DNA of 54,996 bases from Rubrivivax sp. (GTDB lineage Bacteria > Pseudomonadota > Gammaproteobacteria > Burkholderiales > Burkholderiaceae_C), in contig JAIXWM010000069.1 of NCBI GenBank assembly GCA_027491255.1, forward strand, positions 1-54,996, in the 5' to 3' direction. A program made the position numbers and the translations under genes. A model generated the notes under the pieces. That model did not search any database. It worked only from the letters and a program-made list of their open reading frames with translations, and had not been told where the DNA came from. Of the stretch, positions 1-7,373 are shown one piece after another. Positions within the stretch are counted from its first letter, which is position 1, and each line of letters begins with the position of its first letter.

Positions 1-424
1 AAGGCAGCGCTGTCGGCGTAGGCGTAGGCGTAGGCGTAGGCGTAGGCGTAGGCGTAGGCGTAGGCGTAGGCGTAGGCGTAGGCGTAGGCGTAGTCGCAGG
101 CGCAGGCGTGGGCGCAGGCGTGGGCGTGGGCGACGTGGCTGGCGCATGGGGCGACGGCTCGGGCGACACCGCGGGTGGTGTCCGCGCCGCAGCCGTCCCC
201 TCACCGGGCGCGGCCGAATCCGTCACGGGCCCGCGCCCACCCGCAGGCGCGACGGTGAACCACCCGACCCAGGCCGTGTCGGCACCGCTCGCGCCCGGGC
301 TCGCGCGCCACCAGCCGCCCAGGACCAGCGCATGGGCGGCCAGCACGACAGGCAGCACCCAGGCGGCGTCGGTCCAGCGCAGCCGTGGCGTCTGCGGGGG
401 GCCGGGGTCCAAGCTCTTGCGCAC
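1..424 (-). CDS. N-terminal part of a membrane-anchored Thr/Pro-rich protein (DUF3108-like), runs off the left edge
   Basis: The frame is open on the minus strand from a GTG at 424 to the window edge. It starts RKSLDPGPPQTPRLRW, followed by one hydrophobic segment (WVLPVVLAAHALVLGGWW, about residues 22-39) that looks like a single membrane anchor. A spacer rich in Pro, Ala, Thr and Ser follows, then a long (Thr-Pro)n stretch encoded by the hexamer repeat at 16-93. This layout, anchor plus Pro-rich linker, resembles TonB-like proteins and the start of Burkholderiales DUF3108 proteins; the folded C-terminal domain is outside the window, so the family is an inference. Codon positions stay open throughout, while the competing frame beginning at an ATG at 440 closes at 201. 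It is divergent from the FAH-like gene, with only 45 bp between the starts. Confidence 0.55.
   Translation of the reverse strand, partial: MRKSLDPGPPQTPRLRWTDAAWVLPVVLAAHALVLGGWWRASPGASGADTAWVGWFTVAPAGGRGPVTDSAAPGEGTAAARTPPAVSPEPSPHAPATSPTPTPAPTPAPATTPTPTPTPTPTPTPTPTPTPTPTPTPTALP
16..93. repeat. Perfect hexamer microsatellite, 13 x GCGTAG
   Basis: Thirteen uninterrupted copies of GCGTAG run from 16 to 93, flanked to about 130 by degenerate copies (GCGCAG, GCGTGG). Read on the minus strand each unit is ACG CCT, Thr-Pro, so the tract codes for a rigid Thr-Pro linker in the partial gene there. A 6-bp unit cannot shift the frame; copy-number change would only lengthen or shorten the linker. Confidence 0.95.
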
Positions 425-469
425 GCCACAATCTTGCCATCGGCACACGCCGCCACCCACCCTGTCGAC

Positions 470-1402
470 ATGAAGCTCGCCACCTGGAAGGACGGCTCGC
501 GCGACGGCCAGCTCGTCGTCGTCTCGCGCGACCTTGCCACCGCGCACTTTGCCCATGGCCGCGTGACGACCCTGCAGCAGGCGCTGGACGACTGGAACTT
601 CCTGTCGCCACAGTTGCAGGAGCTGTCGCTGTCCCTGGACGAAGGCAAGGCGCGCCACGCCTTCGCCTTCGAGCCGCAGCGCTGCGCGGCGCCGCTGCCG
701 CGGGCCTACCAGTGGGCCTGCGCCGTCGGGGCCGGCGACACGGCCCTGCAACTCCTGCCCGCCGACGACCTGCTCGGCCCGCGCGATCGGGTGCGCGTCG
801 AGCCTGGCAGCCGATCGAACGTCGCGCCGGTGCTGGCAGCGGTCACCGGCGATCTGGAGCGCGGCGCCGGCACGCAGACGGCGCTGGAGGCGGTGCGCCT
901 GCTCACGCTGTGCGGGGTCTGGCACGTCGCGGTGCCGGCCGGCAGCGCCGGCAGCAGCCCGCCGCCAATCGACTTGGCGCTGGCCACCAGCTTCGCGCCG
1001 GTGATGGTGACGCCTGACGAACTGGGCCCGGCCTGGCGCGACGGTCGGCTCCAGGGCGATCTCCAGGTGGAACGCGGCGCGGCACCAGCACGGCGCGCGA
1101 ACGCACAAGCACACGCACCCGCAGATGCACACGCGCACGCAGATGCACACGCGAACGGAACCGCAACCGCAGCCGCCGACCCGGCCCCAAGCCTGGGCGA
1201 GGCTCTGACCCGCCTGTGCCAGTCGCGCCGCGTCCGCGCCGGCGCCCTCGTGGGCACGCGCTGCGGCGGCATGGTCGCGCTGGCACTGGACGCCACACCG
1301 TGCGTCTCGTGGCGCCTGCCTGACGGCACCGACCCCTTCGGCGCGATCGAACTCGGCGCCCAGGCGATCGAGAAGACGCCCCAGCGCTCGCGTTTCGGCT
1401 GA
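470..1402 (+). CDS. Fumarylacetoacetate hydrolase-like protein, probably catalytically dead
   Basis: 310 aa. The first 80 or so residues (MKLATWKDGSRDGQLVVVSR; LQQALDDWNF; HAFAFEPQRC; PLPRAYQW) match the N-terminal domain of Burkholderiales fumarylacetoacetate hydrolase family proteins. Later family landmarks are only partly kept: LLGP, VTGDLERGA, ALEAVRLL, FAPVMVTPDELGPAW and a terminal FGAIE. The parts expected to hold the metal and active site are gone or replaced: the NHVEL segment after the RAYQW block, the acidic E-x-E metal motif (here SNVAPVLAAVTGD), the NDVSLRN region and the Lys of the SKPATAFSP block. An Ala/His/Asp-rich low-complexity insert sits at about residues 206-230. The ATG at 470 starts the recognisable homology; the frame extends upstream to 146 without family similarity. 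Inference: a paralogue that has lost hydrolase activity, or a decaying gene that still has an intact frame. Confidence 0.75.
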   Translation: MKLATWKDGSRDGQLVVVSRDLATAHFAHGRVTTLQQALDDWNFLSPQLQELSLSLDEGKARHAFAFEPQRCAAPLPRAYQWACAVGAGDTALQLLPADDLLGPRDRVRVEPGSRSNVAPVLAAVTGDLERGAGTQTALEAVRLLTLCGVWHVAVPAGSAGSSPPPIDLALATSFAPVMVTPDELGPAWRDGRLQGDLQVERGAAPARRANAQAHAPADAHAHADAHANGTATAAADPAPSLGEALTRLCQSRRVRAGALVGTRCGGMVALALDATPCVSWRLPDGTDPFGAIELGAQAIEKTPQRSRFG

Positions 1403-1576
1403 ACTGCGAACGCACCGCAGGTTTCACCACCGCCGCGCGCCGCGGTGCGGCAGCGTACTGAGCCCACGAAGATTTCAGGGATTGCTGCGCCGGGCTTGAA
1501 CAATGCAAAAACGTGCCCCAGAATTACGTGCCAACTAGCCCTGGTTTCACATCATTTAATTGTCATTAAGGTTTGT

Positions 1577-1613
1577 AATCTAACTACATAGATTGATTTA
1601 TTGCGGACAATAA
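1577..1613. promoter_or_regulatory. AT-rich leader with two inverted repeats upstream of the histidine kinase gene
   Basis: The region at about 1545-1615 is strikingly AT-rich for this genome. It holds AATCTA/TAGATT (1577-1582 and 1589-1594) and TTATTG-CGGA-CAATAA (1598-1613), both perfect inverted repeats. They end 25 bp before the kinase ATG at 1639. A TTGTCA at 1560-1565 could be a -35 box but no good -10 is spaced correctly. Binding sites for a regulator or an mRNA hairpin are both possible. Confidence 0.4.
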
Positions 1614-1638
1614 TGGGTCTCCCAAGCAGGACTTTTCC

Positions 1639-2769
1639 ATGCCCGCCCCGACCGTAACAGTGCCTCTGGCCAGCACGGAATCCGGTCCCGCGCCTGCGCC
1701 TGTCGTCGATCACGTGCAACATTGCGTGAACCACCCGCAGCTGCCGCTGATGTTGCGCAGCTTGCGGCTGGGCTTCTTCGACGCCAGCCTGTTCGGCGGC
1801 CCCTGCTGGTACTCCGACCGCTACCTGGCGCTGCTGGGTTACGGCCGGGAGCACCGCGCGCAGTTCGAGGCCGGCTTCCGGCCGCTCGTCCACCCCGAAG
1901 ACGTTCCGGCGATGCAGGCCCGCCTGCAACGCCGCGCGCGCGGCGGCCGCATCCACAACGCGACCGAAGCCCGGGTGATGCGTCGCGACGGGCGCTGGAT
2001 CTGGGTGCGCTGGGTCGGGATCATCAGCGAACGCGACGCCCAGGGCCGCCCTCTGCGCATGGTCGGAACGATGGAGAACATCGACGCCCTGAAGCAGCGC
2101 CAGGGGGCGCTGATCGAGGCGCACGACGAACTGAGCGTACTGGTCGACCATGCCAATGACCGCATCGAGGAGGAGCGCAAGTACTTGGCCGGCGAGGTGC
2201 ACGACCAACTCGGGCAGATGCTGGCACTGCTGCGACTGGAGTTCGACCAGTTCGCCAGGCAGGCAGCGGAACAGGATGCCATGCGCCCGGCCCTGGACCG
2301 TCTGCGCGGCCGGGTGGACGACGCGCTCCAGGCCAGCCGCCGGATCGCGCTGCGCATGCGCCCGGCGGTGCTGGATTTCGGTCTTGCGGCGGCCCTGCGC
2401 TGGCTGGTCGAGGATTTCGACGCCCGCACCGGCTGCGTCTTTACGCTCGTCTTGGGCGATGGTGCAGACACGGCACTGCCCGAAGCCACCGCGACGGCGC
2501 TGTTCCGAATCGCGCAGGAGGCGATGTCCAACGCCGTGCGCCACGCGCAGCCGACCCGCGTGGAAGTGCGCCTGGAGCGCAAGGGCCGGGCACTGGCCTT
2601 GGTCGTCGACGACGACGGCCACGGCTTCGACCCTTCGGCCGTGCGCCGCCGCGCCCGCCTCGGCGTGGTCGGCATGCGCGAGCGCGCTCAGCGCATCGGC
2701 GCCCGATGGGCGCTTCGCAGCATCCCTGGGCAGGGCACCCGCATCGAGGTATTGCTGCCGTCGGGTTGA
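1639..2769 (+). CDS. PAS-domain sensor histidine kinase, NarX/UhpB (HisKA_3) type
   Basis: 376 aa with no membrane segment, so probably cytoplasmic. A PAS/PAC domain spans about residues 40-155 (FFDASLFGG; VHPEDVPAM; RRDGRWIWVRWVG; MVGTMENIDALK). The dimerisation box ERKYLAGEVHDQLGQ has the expected phospho-acceptor His188. The ATPase domain shows the N box EAMSNAVRHAQ (Asn298), VDDDGHGF (323-330) and GVVGMRERA (342-350). These are the features of the two-component kinases that pair with LuxR-type response regulators. No response regulator is encoded next to it, so it is an orphan kinase here. The signal and the partner are unknown. A weak purine-rich ribosome site (AGCAGGA) precedes the ATG at 1639. 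Confidence 0.9.
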   Translation: MPAPTVTVPLASTESGPAPAPVVDHVQHCVNHPQLPLMLRSLRLGFFDASLFGGPCWYSDRYLALLGYGREHRAQFEAGFRPLVHPEDVPAMQARLQRRARGGRIHNATEARVMRRDGRWIWVRWVGIISERDAQGRPLRMVGTMENIDALKQRQGALIEAHDELSVLVDHANDRIEEERKYLAGEVHDQLGQMLALLRLEFDQFARQAAEQDAMRPALDRLRGRVDDALQASRRIALRMRPAVLDFGLAAALRWLVEDFDARTGCVFTLVLGDGADTALPEATATALFRIAQEAMSNAVRHAQPTRVEVRLERKGRALALVVDDDGHGFDPSAVRRRARLGVVGMRERAQRIGARWALRSIPGQGTRIEVLLPSG

Positions 2770-2830
2770 ACCGGGCGTGAAATCTCCGGTATCGTGCGCT
2801 CATCAGCGCATGTCCGATGGAGAGGCTTTC

Positions 2831-3580
2831 ATGACCGACGCCGCCGACCTGAGCAAGATGATCCCGGGCTTCGAGTTCCTGCAGGACATGGCCCGGAACT
2901 CCGCGGCCACGCTGCCCGGCCTGGGTCAATGGGTCGCCCCGACCCTGGATCCCGACGAGATCGGACGCCGCATCGACGAACTTCGCACGGTGCAGTTCTG
3001 GCTCGAGCAGAACGCACGCATGCTCGGCACCACGATCCAGGCCCTCGAGGTGCAGCGCATGACGCTGAGCGCCCTCAAGACGATGAACGTGCAGGCCGCC
3101 GACCTGGCCGAGGCCTTCAAGATCCGCCGGCCGCAGACGGCAGACCCGGCTGCGGCCGCGGCGCCGCCGGTCCCGCCACAGGGCGCTGCGAAGGATGCTG
3201 CACAAGGCGCCGCTTCCGCGCGCGCAGGCAAGTCGCGCAAGGCCGCGGCCGCAGCGGATGCGAACCCTGCGCAGGCCGCGCCACCGGCAGCATCACCGGC
3301 ACCGGGCATGGCCGACCCGGTGCAGTGGTGGAACGCGCTGACACAGCAGTTCACGCAGATCGCCACCACGGCGATGAAGGACGGCTCGGTGGACAGCGCG
3401 GCGCAGATGGCCAGCACCCTGGTGCGCAACTCGGCCGACGCGATGGGGCAGGCGCTCCAGGCGGCGCGGGTCCCGCCCGAGACCGCGGCGGCGCGCCCGT
3501 CTGCCGCCCCGGCCCCGGCGGCGGGGAAGTCCGCACCGCGCAAGACGCGCGCCAAGCCCGCCGCGCGCGGTCCCCGGTGA
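2831..3580 (+). CDS. phaM: PhaM-like polyhydroxyalkanoate granule-associated regulatory protein
   Basis: 249 aa. The N-terminal part (FEFLQDMARN; LDPDEIGRRIDELRTVQFWL; MLGTTIQALEVQRMTLSALK) carries the signature of PhaM, which in Ralstonia binds PHA synthase PhaC and DNA and distributes granules between daughter cells. The middle is Ala/Pro-rich low complexity. A second helix-forming block (DPVQWWNALTQQFTQIATTA) follows, then a basic Lys/Arg/Ala/Pro tail (APRKTRAKPAARGPR) resembling the histone-like DNA-binding tail of PhaM. A GGAGAGG ribosome site precedes the ATG. It lies 61 bp after the kinase gene and 12 bp before the FIST gene. No PHA synthase gene is in the window, so the role is assigned from the N-terminal block and the tail. 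Confidence 0.75.
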   Translation: MTDAADLSKMIPGFEFLQDMARNSAATLPGLGQWVAPTLDPDEIGRRIDELRTVQFWLEQNARMLGTTIQALEVQRMTLSALKTMNVQAADLAEAFKIRRPQTADPAAAAAPPVPPQGAAKDAAQGAASARAGKSRKAAAAADANPAQAAPPAASPAPGMADPVQWWNALTQQFTQIATTAMKDGSVDSAAQMASTLVRNSADAMGQALQAARVPPETAAARPSAAPAPAAGKSAPRKTRAKPAARGPR

Positions 3581-3592
3581 GCAGGCACCCCC

Positions 3593-4795
3593 TTGGACAC
3601 CGCGCTGCCTGAAGACAGCTTCCTGGTCGGCCACGCGACCCACCCGGACGCGCGCATGGCGCTCGCGATCGCGGCCGCGCAGGTGGACGCGCAGGCCGCG
3701 CGCCGCCCGGCCACCGCACGCCCGCCCAGCCTCGGACTCGTCTACTTCAGCGACCACTACGCCGCGCAGGCGCAGGCGCTGCACCAGGACCTGCGCCTGC
3801 GCTGGCCTGGCGTGCGCTGGGCCGGCTGCGCCGCGGTGGGCGTGGCCGCCAGTGGCGTCGAGTACTTCGACGAGCCGGCGCTCGTGCTGATGCTGTGCCC
3901 GCTGGCCGAGGACGCGTTCCAGGTCTTCTCGGGCACGCGGCCGCTGGGCGTGAGCGCGCACACGGCGCTCGTGCACGCGGCCCCGTCGACACCGGACCTG
4001 TCCGAGATCGTGGTCGAGCTGAGCCAGCGCGTGGCCACCGGCTACCTGTTCGGCGGGCTGGTTTCTTCGCGCGCGCAGGCCACGCAGATCGCCGAGGGCG
4101 TGTTCGACGGCGGGCTCTCGGGAGTGGGCTTCGGCGCCGGCGTGGCCCTGATCTCGCGCGTGACGCAGGGCTGCCAGCCCGTGGGCCCCGAGCGTGTGAT
4201 CACCGCCGCCGAGGGGCCGCTGGTGCTGGCGCTGGACGGGCGCCCCGCCCTGCCTTGCCTGCTCGAGGACCTGGGCATCGGCCTGGACGATCCGCGCAAG
4301 GCCATGCCGGTGCTGCGCGCCACGCTCGTGGGCCTGACCGACGCCGACGCCGCGCTGCTGGGCCGCGGCGGCCAGTTCGGACCCGACGTGCGCGCGCGCC
4401 ACCTGATCGGCCTGGACCCGACGCGCCAGGCGGTGGCCGTGGCCGAGCATGTCGAGCCCGGCATGCGCCTGGCCTTCAGCCAGCGCCACACCGAGGCCGC
4501 GCGCCGCGACCTGGTACGCATCTGCAGCGAGATCCGCGACGGGCTCGACAGCGCAGCCGAGCCCGCCGCCGGCGCCTTGGATGCGGCCGCGGCGCCGCGG
4601 CGCATCCTCGGCGCCGTCTACGTGAGTTGCAATGGCCGCGGCGGCCCGCACTTCGGCGCGCCCTCGGCCGAGCTGAAGATCGTGCAGCGCGCGCTCGGCG
4701 ATGTGCCGCTCGCAGGATTCTTCGCCGCCGGCGAGATCGCGCGCTGCCACCTGTATGGCTACACCGGCGTGCTGACGGTGTTCACCAGCGCGTGA
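3593..4795 (+). CDS. FIST N/C domain sensory protein
   Basis: 400 aa. It has the two-part FIST architecture: N-terminal FIST_N from GHATHPDARMALAIAAAQV through GLVYFSDHY, the Gly-rich VRWAGCAAVG and GYLFGGLVSSRAQ, then FIST_C from about residue 225 with GLTD, HLIGLDP and the terminal VSCNGRGGPHFGAPSAELKIV and VPLAGFFAAGEI blocks. FIST domains are proposed small-ligand sensors in signal transduction. A TTG start at 3593 is chosen because the conserved FIST_N sequence begins right after it; the next ATG (3656) would cut into the domain. The spacing of 12 bp from phaM suggests cotranscription with phaM and perhaps the kinase. The ligand is unknown. Confidence 0.85.
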   Translation: MDTALPEDSFLVGHATHPDARMALAIAAAQVDAQAARRPATARPPSLGLVYFSDHYAAQAQALHQDLRLRWPGVRWAGCAAVGVAASGVEYFDEPALVLMLCPLAEDAFQVFSGTRPLGVSAHTALVHAAPSTPDLSEIVVELSQRVATGYLFGGLVSSRAQATQIAEGVFDGGLSGVGFGAGVALISRVTQGCQPVGPERVITAAEGPLVLALDGRPALPCLLEDLGIGLDDPRKAMPVLRATLVGLTDADAALLGRGGQFGPDVRARHLIGLDPTRQAVAVAEHVEPGMRLAFSQRHTEAARRDLVRICSEIRDGLDSAAEPAAGALDAAAAPRRILGAVYVSCNGRGGPHFGAPSAELKIVQRALGDVPLAGFFAAGEIARCHLYGYTGVLTVFTSA

Positions 4796-5077
4796 GCGCG
4801 CGCGGCACGCGCGGTTGCGCGTGGCACACGAGGTCGCGCCTGGCCCGAGCGCGACCGGCCCACCCGGACACCGGATTACCTGCGCCGCAGTGCAAAGCGT
4901 CTTGACCCGCCGATACCGCCCCGCGCTGCGCACGAGCGGCCACTCCCGGCTACATTGACGAACGTGGCGTCCGGGGGAGCAGACCGCCTCGCCAGCGGCC
5001 CGGCACCGGGTGACTGCCCGACCCGATGCCGCAGCCGCCCCCGACCCGCCAGCCGACCCCGTCACCCGAGTCTCGCG

Positions 5078-6580
5078 ATGAACGCACCGCTGCCCGCTGT
5101 CGCCACTGCCTCCGCCGAGCGCGCCGAGCGCCAGCGCGCGGTCGTGGCCGCGCTCGCCCCCCTGCTGCCGGCGCATGCGCTGCTGTGGCAGGCCGAAGAC
5201 ACCATCCCCTACGAGTGCGACGGCCTGACCGCCTACCGCCAGCAGCCGCTGGTCGTGGCCCTGCCCGAGACCGAGGCCCAGGTGGCCGCGGTGCTGAAGG
5301 CCTGCCACCGGCTGGCCGTGCCGGTGGTCGCGCGTGGCGCCGGCACCGGGCTGTCGGGCGGCGCGCTGCCGCACGCGCTCGGCGTCACGCTGTCGCTGGC
5401 CAAGTTCAACCGCATCCTGCAGGTCGACCCCGTCAGCCGCACCGCCACCGTGCAGTGCGGCGTGCGCAACCTGGCCATCAGCGAAGCCGCCGCGCCGCAC
5501 GGCCTGTACTACGCGCCCGACCCGAGCAGCCAGATCGCCTGCACCATCGGCGGCAACGTGGCCGAGAACTCCGGCGGCGTGCACTGCCTGAAGTACGGCC
5601 TGACGCTGCACAACGTGCTGCGCGTGCGCGGCTACACCGTCGAGGGCGAGCCGGTGGAGTTCGGCTCGCTCGCGCTCGACGCGCCAGGGCTGGACCTGCT
5701 GGCCGTGGTGGTGGGCAGCGAGGGCATGCTGGCCGTCACCACCGAGGTCACGGTCAAGCTGGTGCCCCGGCCGCGCCTGGCGCGCTGCGTGATGGCCAGC
5801 TTCGACGATGTGCGCAAGGCTGGCGACGCGGTGGCCGCGGTCATCGGCGCGGGCATCATCCCGGCCGGGCTGGAGATGATGGACAAGCCGATGACCGCCG
5901 CGGTCGAGGACTTCGTCCACGCCGGCTATGACCTCGACGCCGAGGCCATCCTGCTGTGCGAGAGCGACGGCACGCCCGAGGAGGTGGCCGAGGAGATCGA
6001 GCGCATGCAGGCGGTGCTGACCGCCGCCGGCGCCACGCGCCTGGCCGTCAGCCGCGACGAGGCGCAGCGCCTGAAGTTCTGGAGCGGGCGCAAGAACGCC
6101 TTCCCGGCCAGCGGGCGCATCAGCCCCGACTACATGTGCATGGACTCGACCATCCCGCGCAAGCGCCTGGCCGACATCCTGCTGGCGATCCAGGAGATGG
6201 AGCGCAAGTACGGCCTGCGCTGCGCCAACGTCTTCCACGCCGGCGACGGCAACCTGCACCCGCTGATCCTGTTCGACGCCAACGACCCCGACCAGCTGCA
6301 CCGCTGCGAACTCTTCGGCGCCGACATCCTGGAGACCAGCGTCGCGCTCGGCGGCACCGTCACGGGCGAGCACGGCGTGGGCATCGAGAAGCTCAATTCG
6401 ATGTGCGTGCAGTTCAGCCCCACCGAGCGCGAAGCCATGCTAGCGCTGAAGGCCGCCTTCGACCCCGCCGGCCTGCTGAACCCCGGCAAGGTGATCCCGA
6501 CCCTGCAGCGCTGCGCCGAGTACGGGAAGATGCACGTGCGCAAGGGGCTGCTGCCCTTCCCGCAGCTGGAGCGGTTCTGA
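5078..6580 (+). CDS. glcD: Glycolate oxidase FAD-binding subunit GlcD
   Basis: 500 aa, typical GlcD length. It oxidises glycolate (or D-lactate-like 2-hydroxy acids) to the 2-oxo acid in the GlcDEF complex. The FAD-binding PCMH domain shows VARGAGTGLSGGALP (about residues 84-98), SSQIACTIGGNVAENSGG and LLAVVVGSEGMLAV. The C-terminal FAD-oxidase domain shows NVFHAGDGNLHPL (about 385-397), VTGEHGVGIEK and FDPAGLLNPGK. The ATG at 5078 is chosen because the conserved N-terminus begins just after it; the frame is open upstream to 4955 without similarity. No clear promoter was found in the 282-bp gap after the FIST gene. It is followed, unusually, by a HepT/MntA pair before glcE. Confidence 0.92.
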   Translation: MNAPLPAVATASAERAERQRAVVAALAPLLPAHALLWQAEDTIPYECDGLTAYRQQPLVVALPETEAQVAAVLKACHRLAVPVVARGAGTGLSGGALPHALGVTLSLAKFNRILQVDPVSRTATVQCGVRNLAISEAAAPHGLYYAPDPSSQIACTIGGNVAENSGGVHCLKYGLTLHNVLRVRGYTVEGEPVEFGSLALDAPGLDLLAVVVGSEGMLAVTTEVTVKLVPRPRLARCVMASFDDVRKAGDAVAAVIGAGIIPAGLEMMDKPMTAAVEDFVHAGYDLDAEAILLCESDGTPEEVAEEIERMQAVLTAAGATRLAVSRDEAQRLKFWSGRKNAFPASGRISPDYMCMDSTIPRKRLADILLAIQEMERKYGLRCANVFHAGDGNLHPLILFDANDPDQLHRCELFGADILETSVALGGTVTGEHGVGIEKLNSMCVQFSPTEREAMLALKAAFDPAGLLNPGKVIPTLQRCAEYGKMHVRKGLLPFPQLERF

Positions 6581-6591
6581 CCGCCTTGGCA

Positions 6592-7011
6592 ATGGCCGAC
6601 GCGCACTTCGACCTGACCCCGCTGCGCCTGGCGCTGGCCCGGCTGGAGGAAGGCTGGGCCCGTTATGACCGCGAGCGTGGCGACACGCAGCTTCGCGACG
6701 GACTGATCCAGCGCTTCGAGTTCACCTACGAGCTGGCGCACAAGACCTTGCGGCGCTGGCTGCAGGCGTCCTCGGCCTCACCCGAGGAGGTGGCCGGCAT
6801 GGCCTTCGCGGATCTGGTGCGCACCGGCAACGTCCACGGCCTGCTGCCCGGGGACTGGCCGGCGTGGCGGCGTTACCGCGAGCTGCGGGCCAAGACCAGC
6901 CACACCTACGACGAGGCGGTGGCGCTCGAGGTGGTGGAGTGCATCCCCGCGTTCATCGACGAAGTTCGCGGCCTGCGCGACCGGCTCGCCGCGCGGGGGG
7001 CCACACCATGA
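6592..7011 (+). CDS. hepT: HepT-like HEPN toxin (HI0074 / nucleotidyltransferase substrate-binding family)
   Basis: 139 aa, all-helical. Family landmarks are RFEFTYELAHKTLRRWL (about residues 42-58) and WRRYRELRAKTSHTYDEAVA (about 90-109). The segment RAKTSHTY fits the HEPN ribonuclease motif R-x4-H-x-Y. In the studied Shewanella HepT this motif holds both the RNase residues and the tyrosine that the partner MntA modifies with AMP. All three key residues (Arg, His, Tyr) are present here, so activity is plausible. The gene starts 11 bp after glcD and overlaps the next gene by 4 bp (ATGA), the normal arrangement of a type VII toxin-antitoxin pair. HI0074-type proteins have also been described only as substrate-binding subunits, so toxicity is an inference. 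Confidence 0.8.
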   Translation: MADAHFDLTPLRLALARLEEGWARYDRERGDTQLRDGLIQRFEFTYELAHKTLRRWLQASSASPEEVAGMAFADLVRTGNVHGLLPGDWPAWRRYRELRAKTSHTYDEAVALEVVECIPAFIDEVRGLRDRLAARGATP

Positions 7012-7373
7012 CCGTGCCCGCCGGCCTGGACGTTCGCCCTCAGGAGTGGGAGACCGTGCGCCGGATCCTGCAGCGCCTGGTGCCCGACCGCGAGGTCTGG
7101 GCCTTCGGCTCGCGGGTCGACGGCCGCGCCTGGGCCTTCTCGGACCTGGACCTGGCGATCGTCGGCGATGCGCCGCTGCCGGCCGCACGGCGCGCCGAAC
7201 TGCGCGAGGCCTTCGTCGAATCCGACCTGCCCTGGAAGGTCGATCTCGTCGATCTTGCCAGCGCGAGCGACGCCTTTCGGCGCATCGTCCAGAACCGCCG
7301 GGTGCGCTTGCAGGCGGCTGCGCCCGCCGCCGGCGCGGATGCGCCCCTGGCTGAAGCCATCCCTGTCTCATGA
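7008..7373 (+). CDS. mntA: MntA-like minimal nucleotidyltransferase (antitoxin of the HEPN/MNT pair)
   Basis: 121 aa. The motif GSRVDGRAWAFSDLDLAI fits G-S-x10-D-x-D of minimal nucleotidyltransferases, and a third acidic position is likely in KVDLVDL. In characterised pairs this enzyme adds AMP units to the HepT tyrosine and so neutralises the RNase. The start overlaps the hepT stop (ATGA at 7008-7011) and the stop overlaps the glcE start (7370), so translation of hepT, mntA and glcE is probably coupled. The C-terminal 18 residues are Ala-rich and look like filler. Confidence 0.82.
   Translation: MTVPAGLDVRPQEWETVRRILQRLVPDREVWAFGSRVDGRAWAFSDLDLAIVGDAPLPAARRAELREAFVESDLPWKVDLVDLASASDAFRRIVQNRRVRLQAAAPAAGADAPLAEAIPVS

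Noticed and set aside
16..93. Repeats that might be a CRISPR array
   Set aside because: The units are 6 bp and contiguous without spacers, and they are coding in frame on the minus strand.
3293..6373. A 1026-codon open frame on the minus strand
   Set aside because: It is antisense to the FIST and glcD genes, which have clear family motifs. Its composition (His/Gln/Arg/Gly-rich) is that of a shadow frame in GC-rich DNA.
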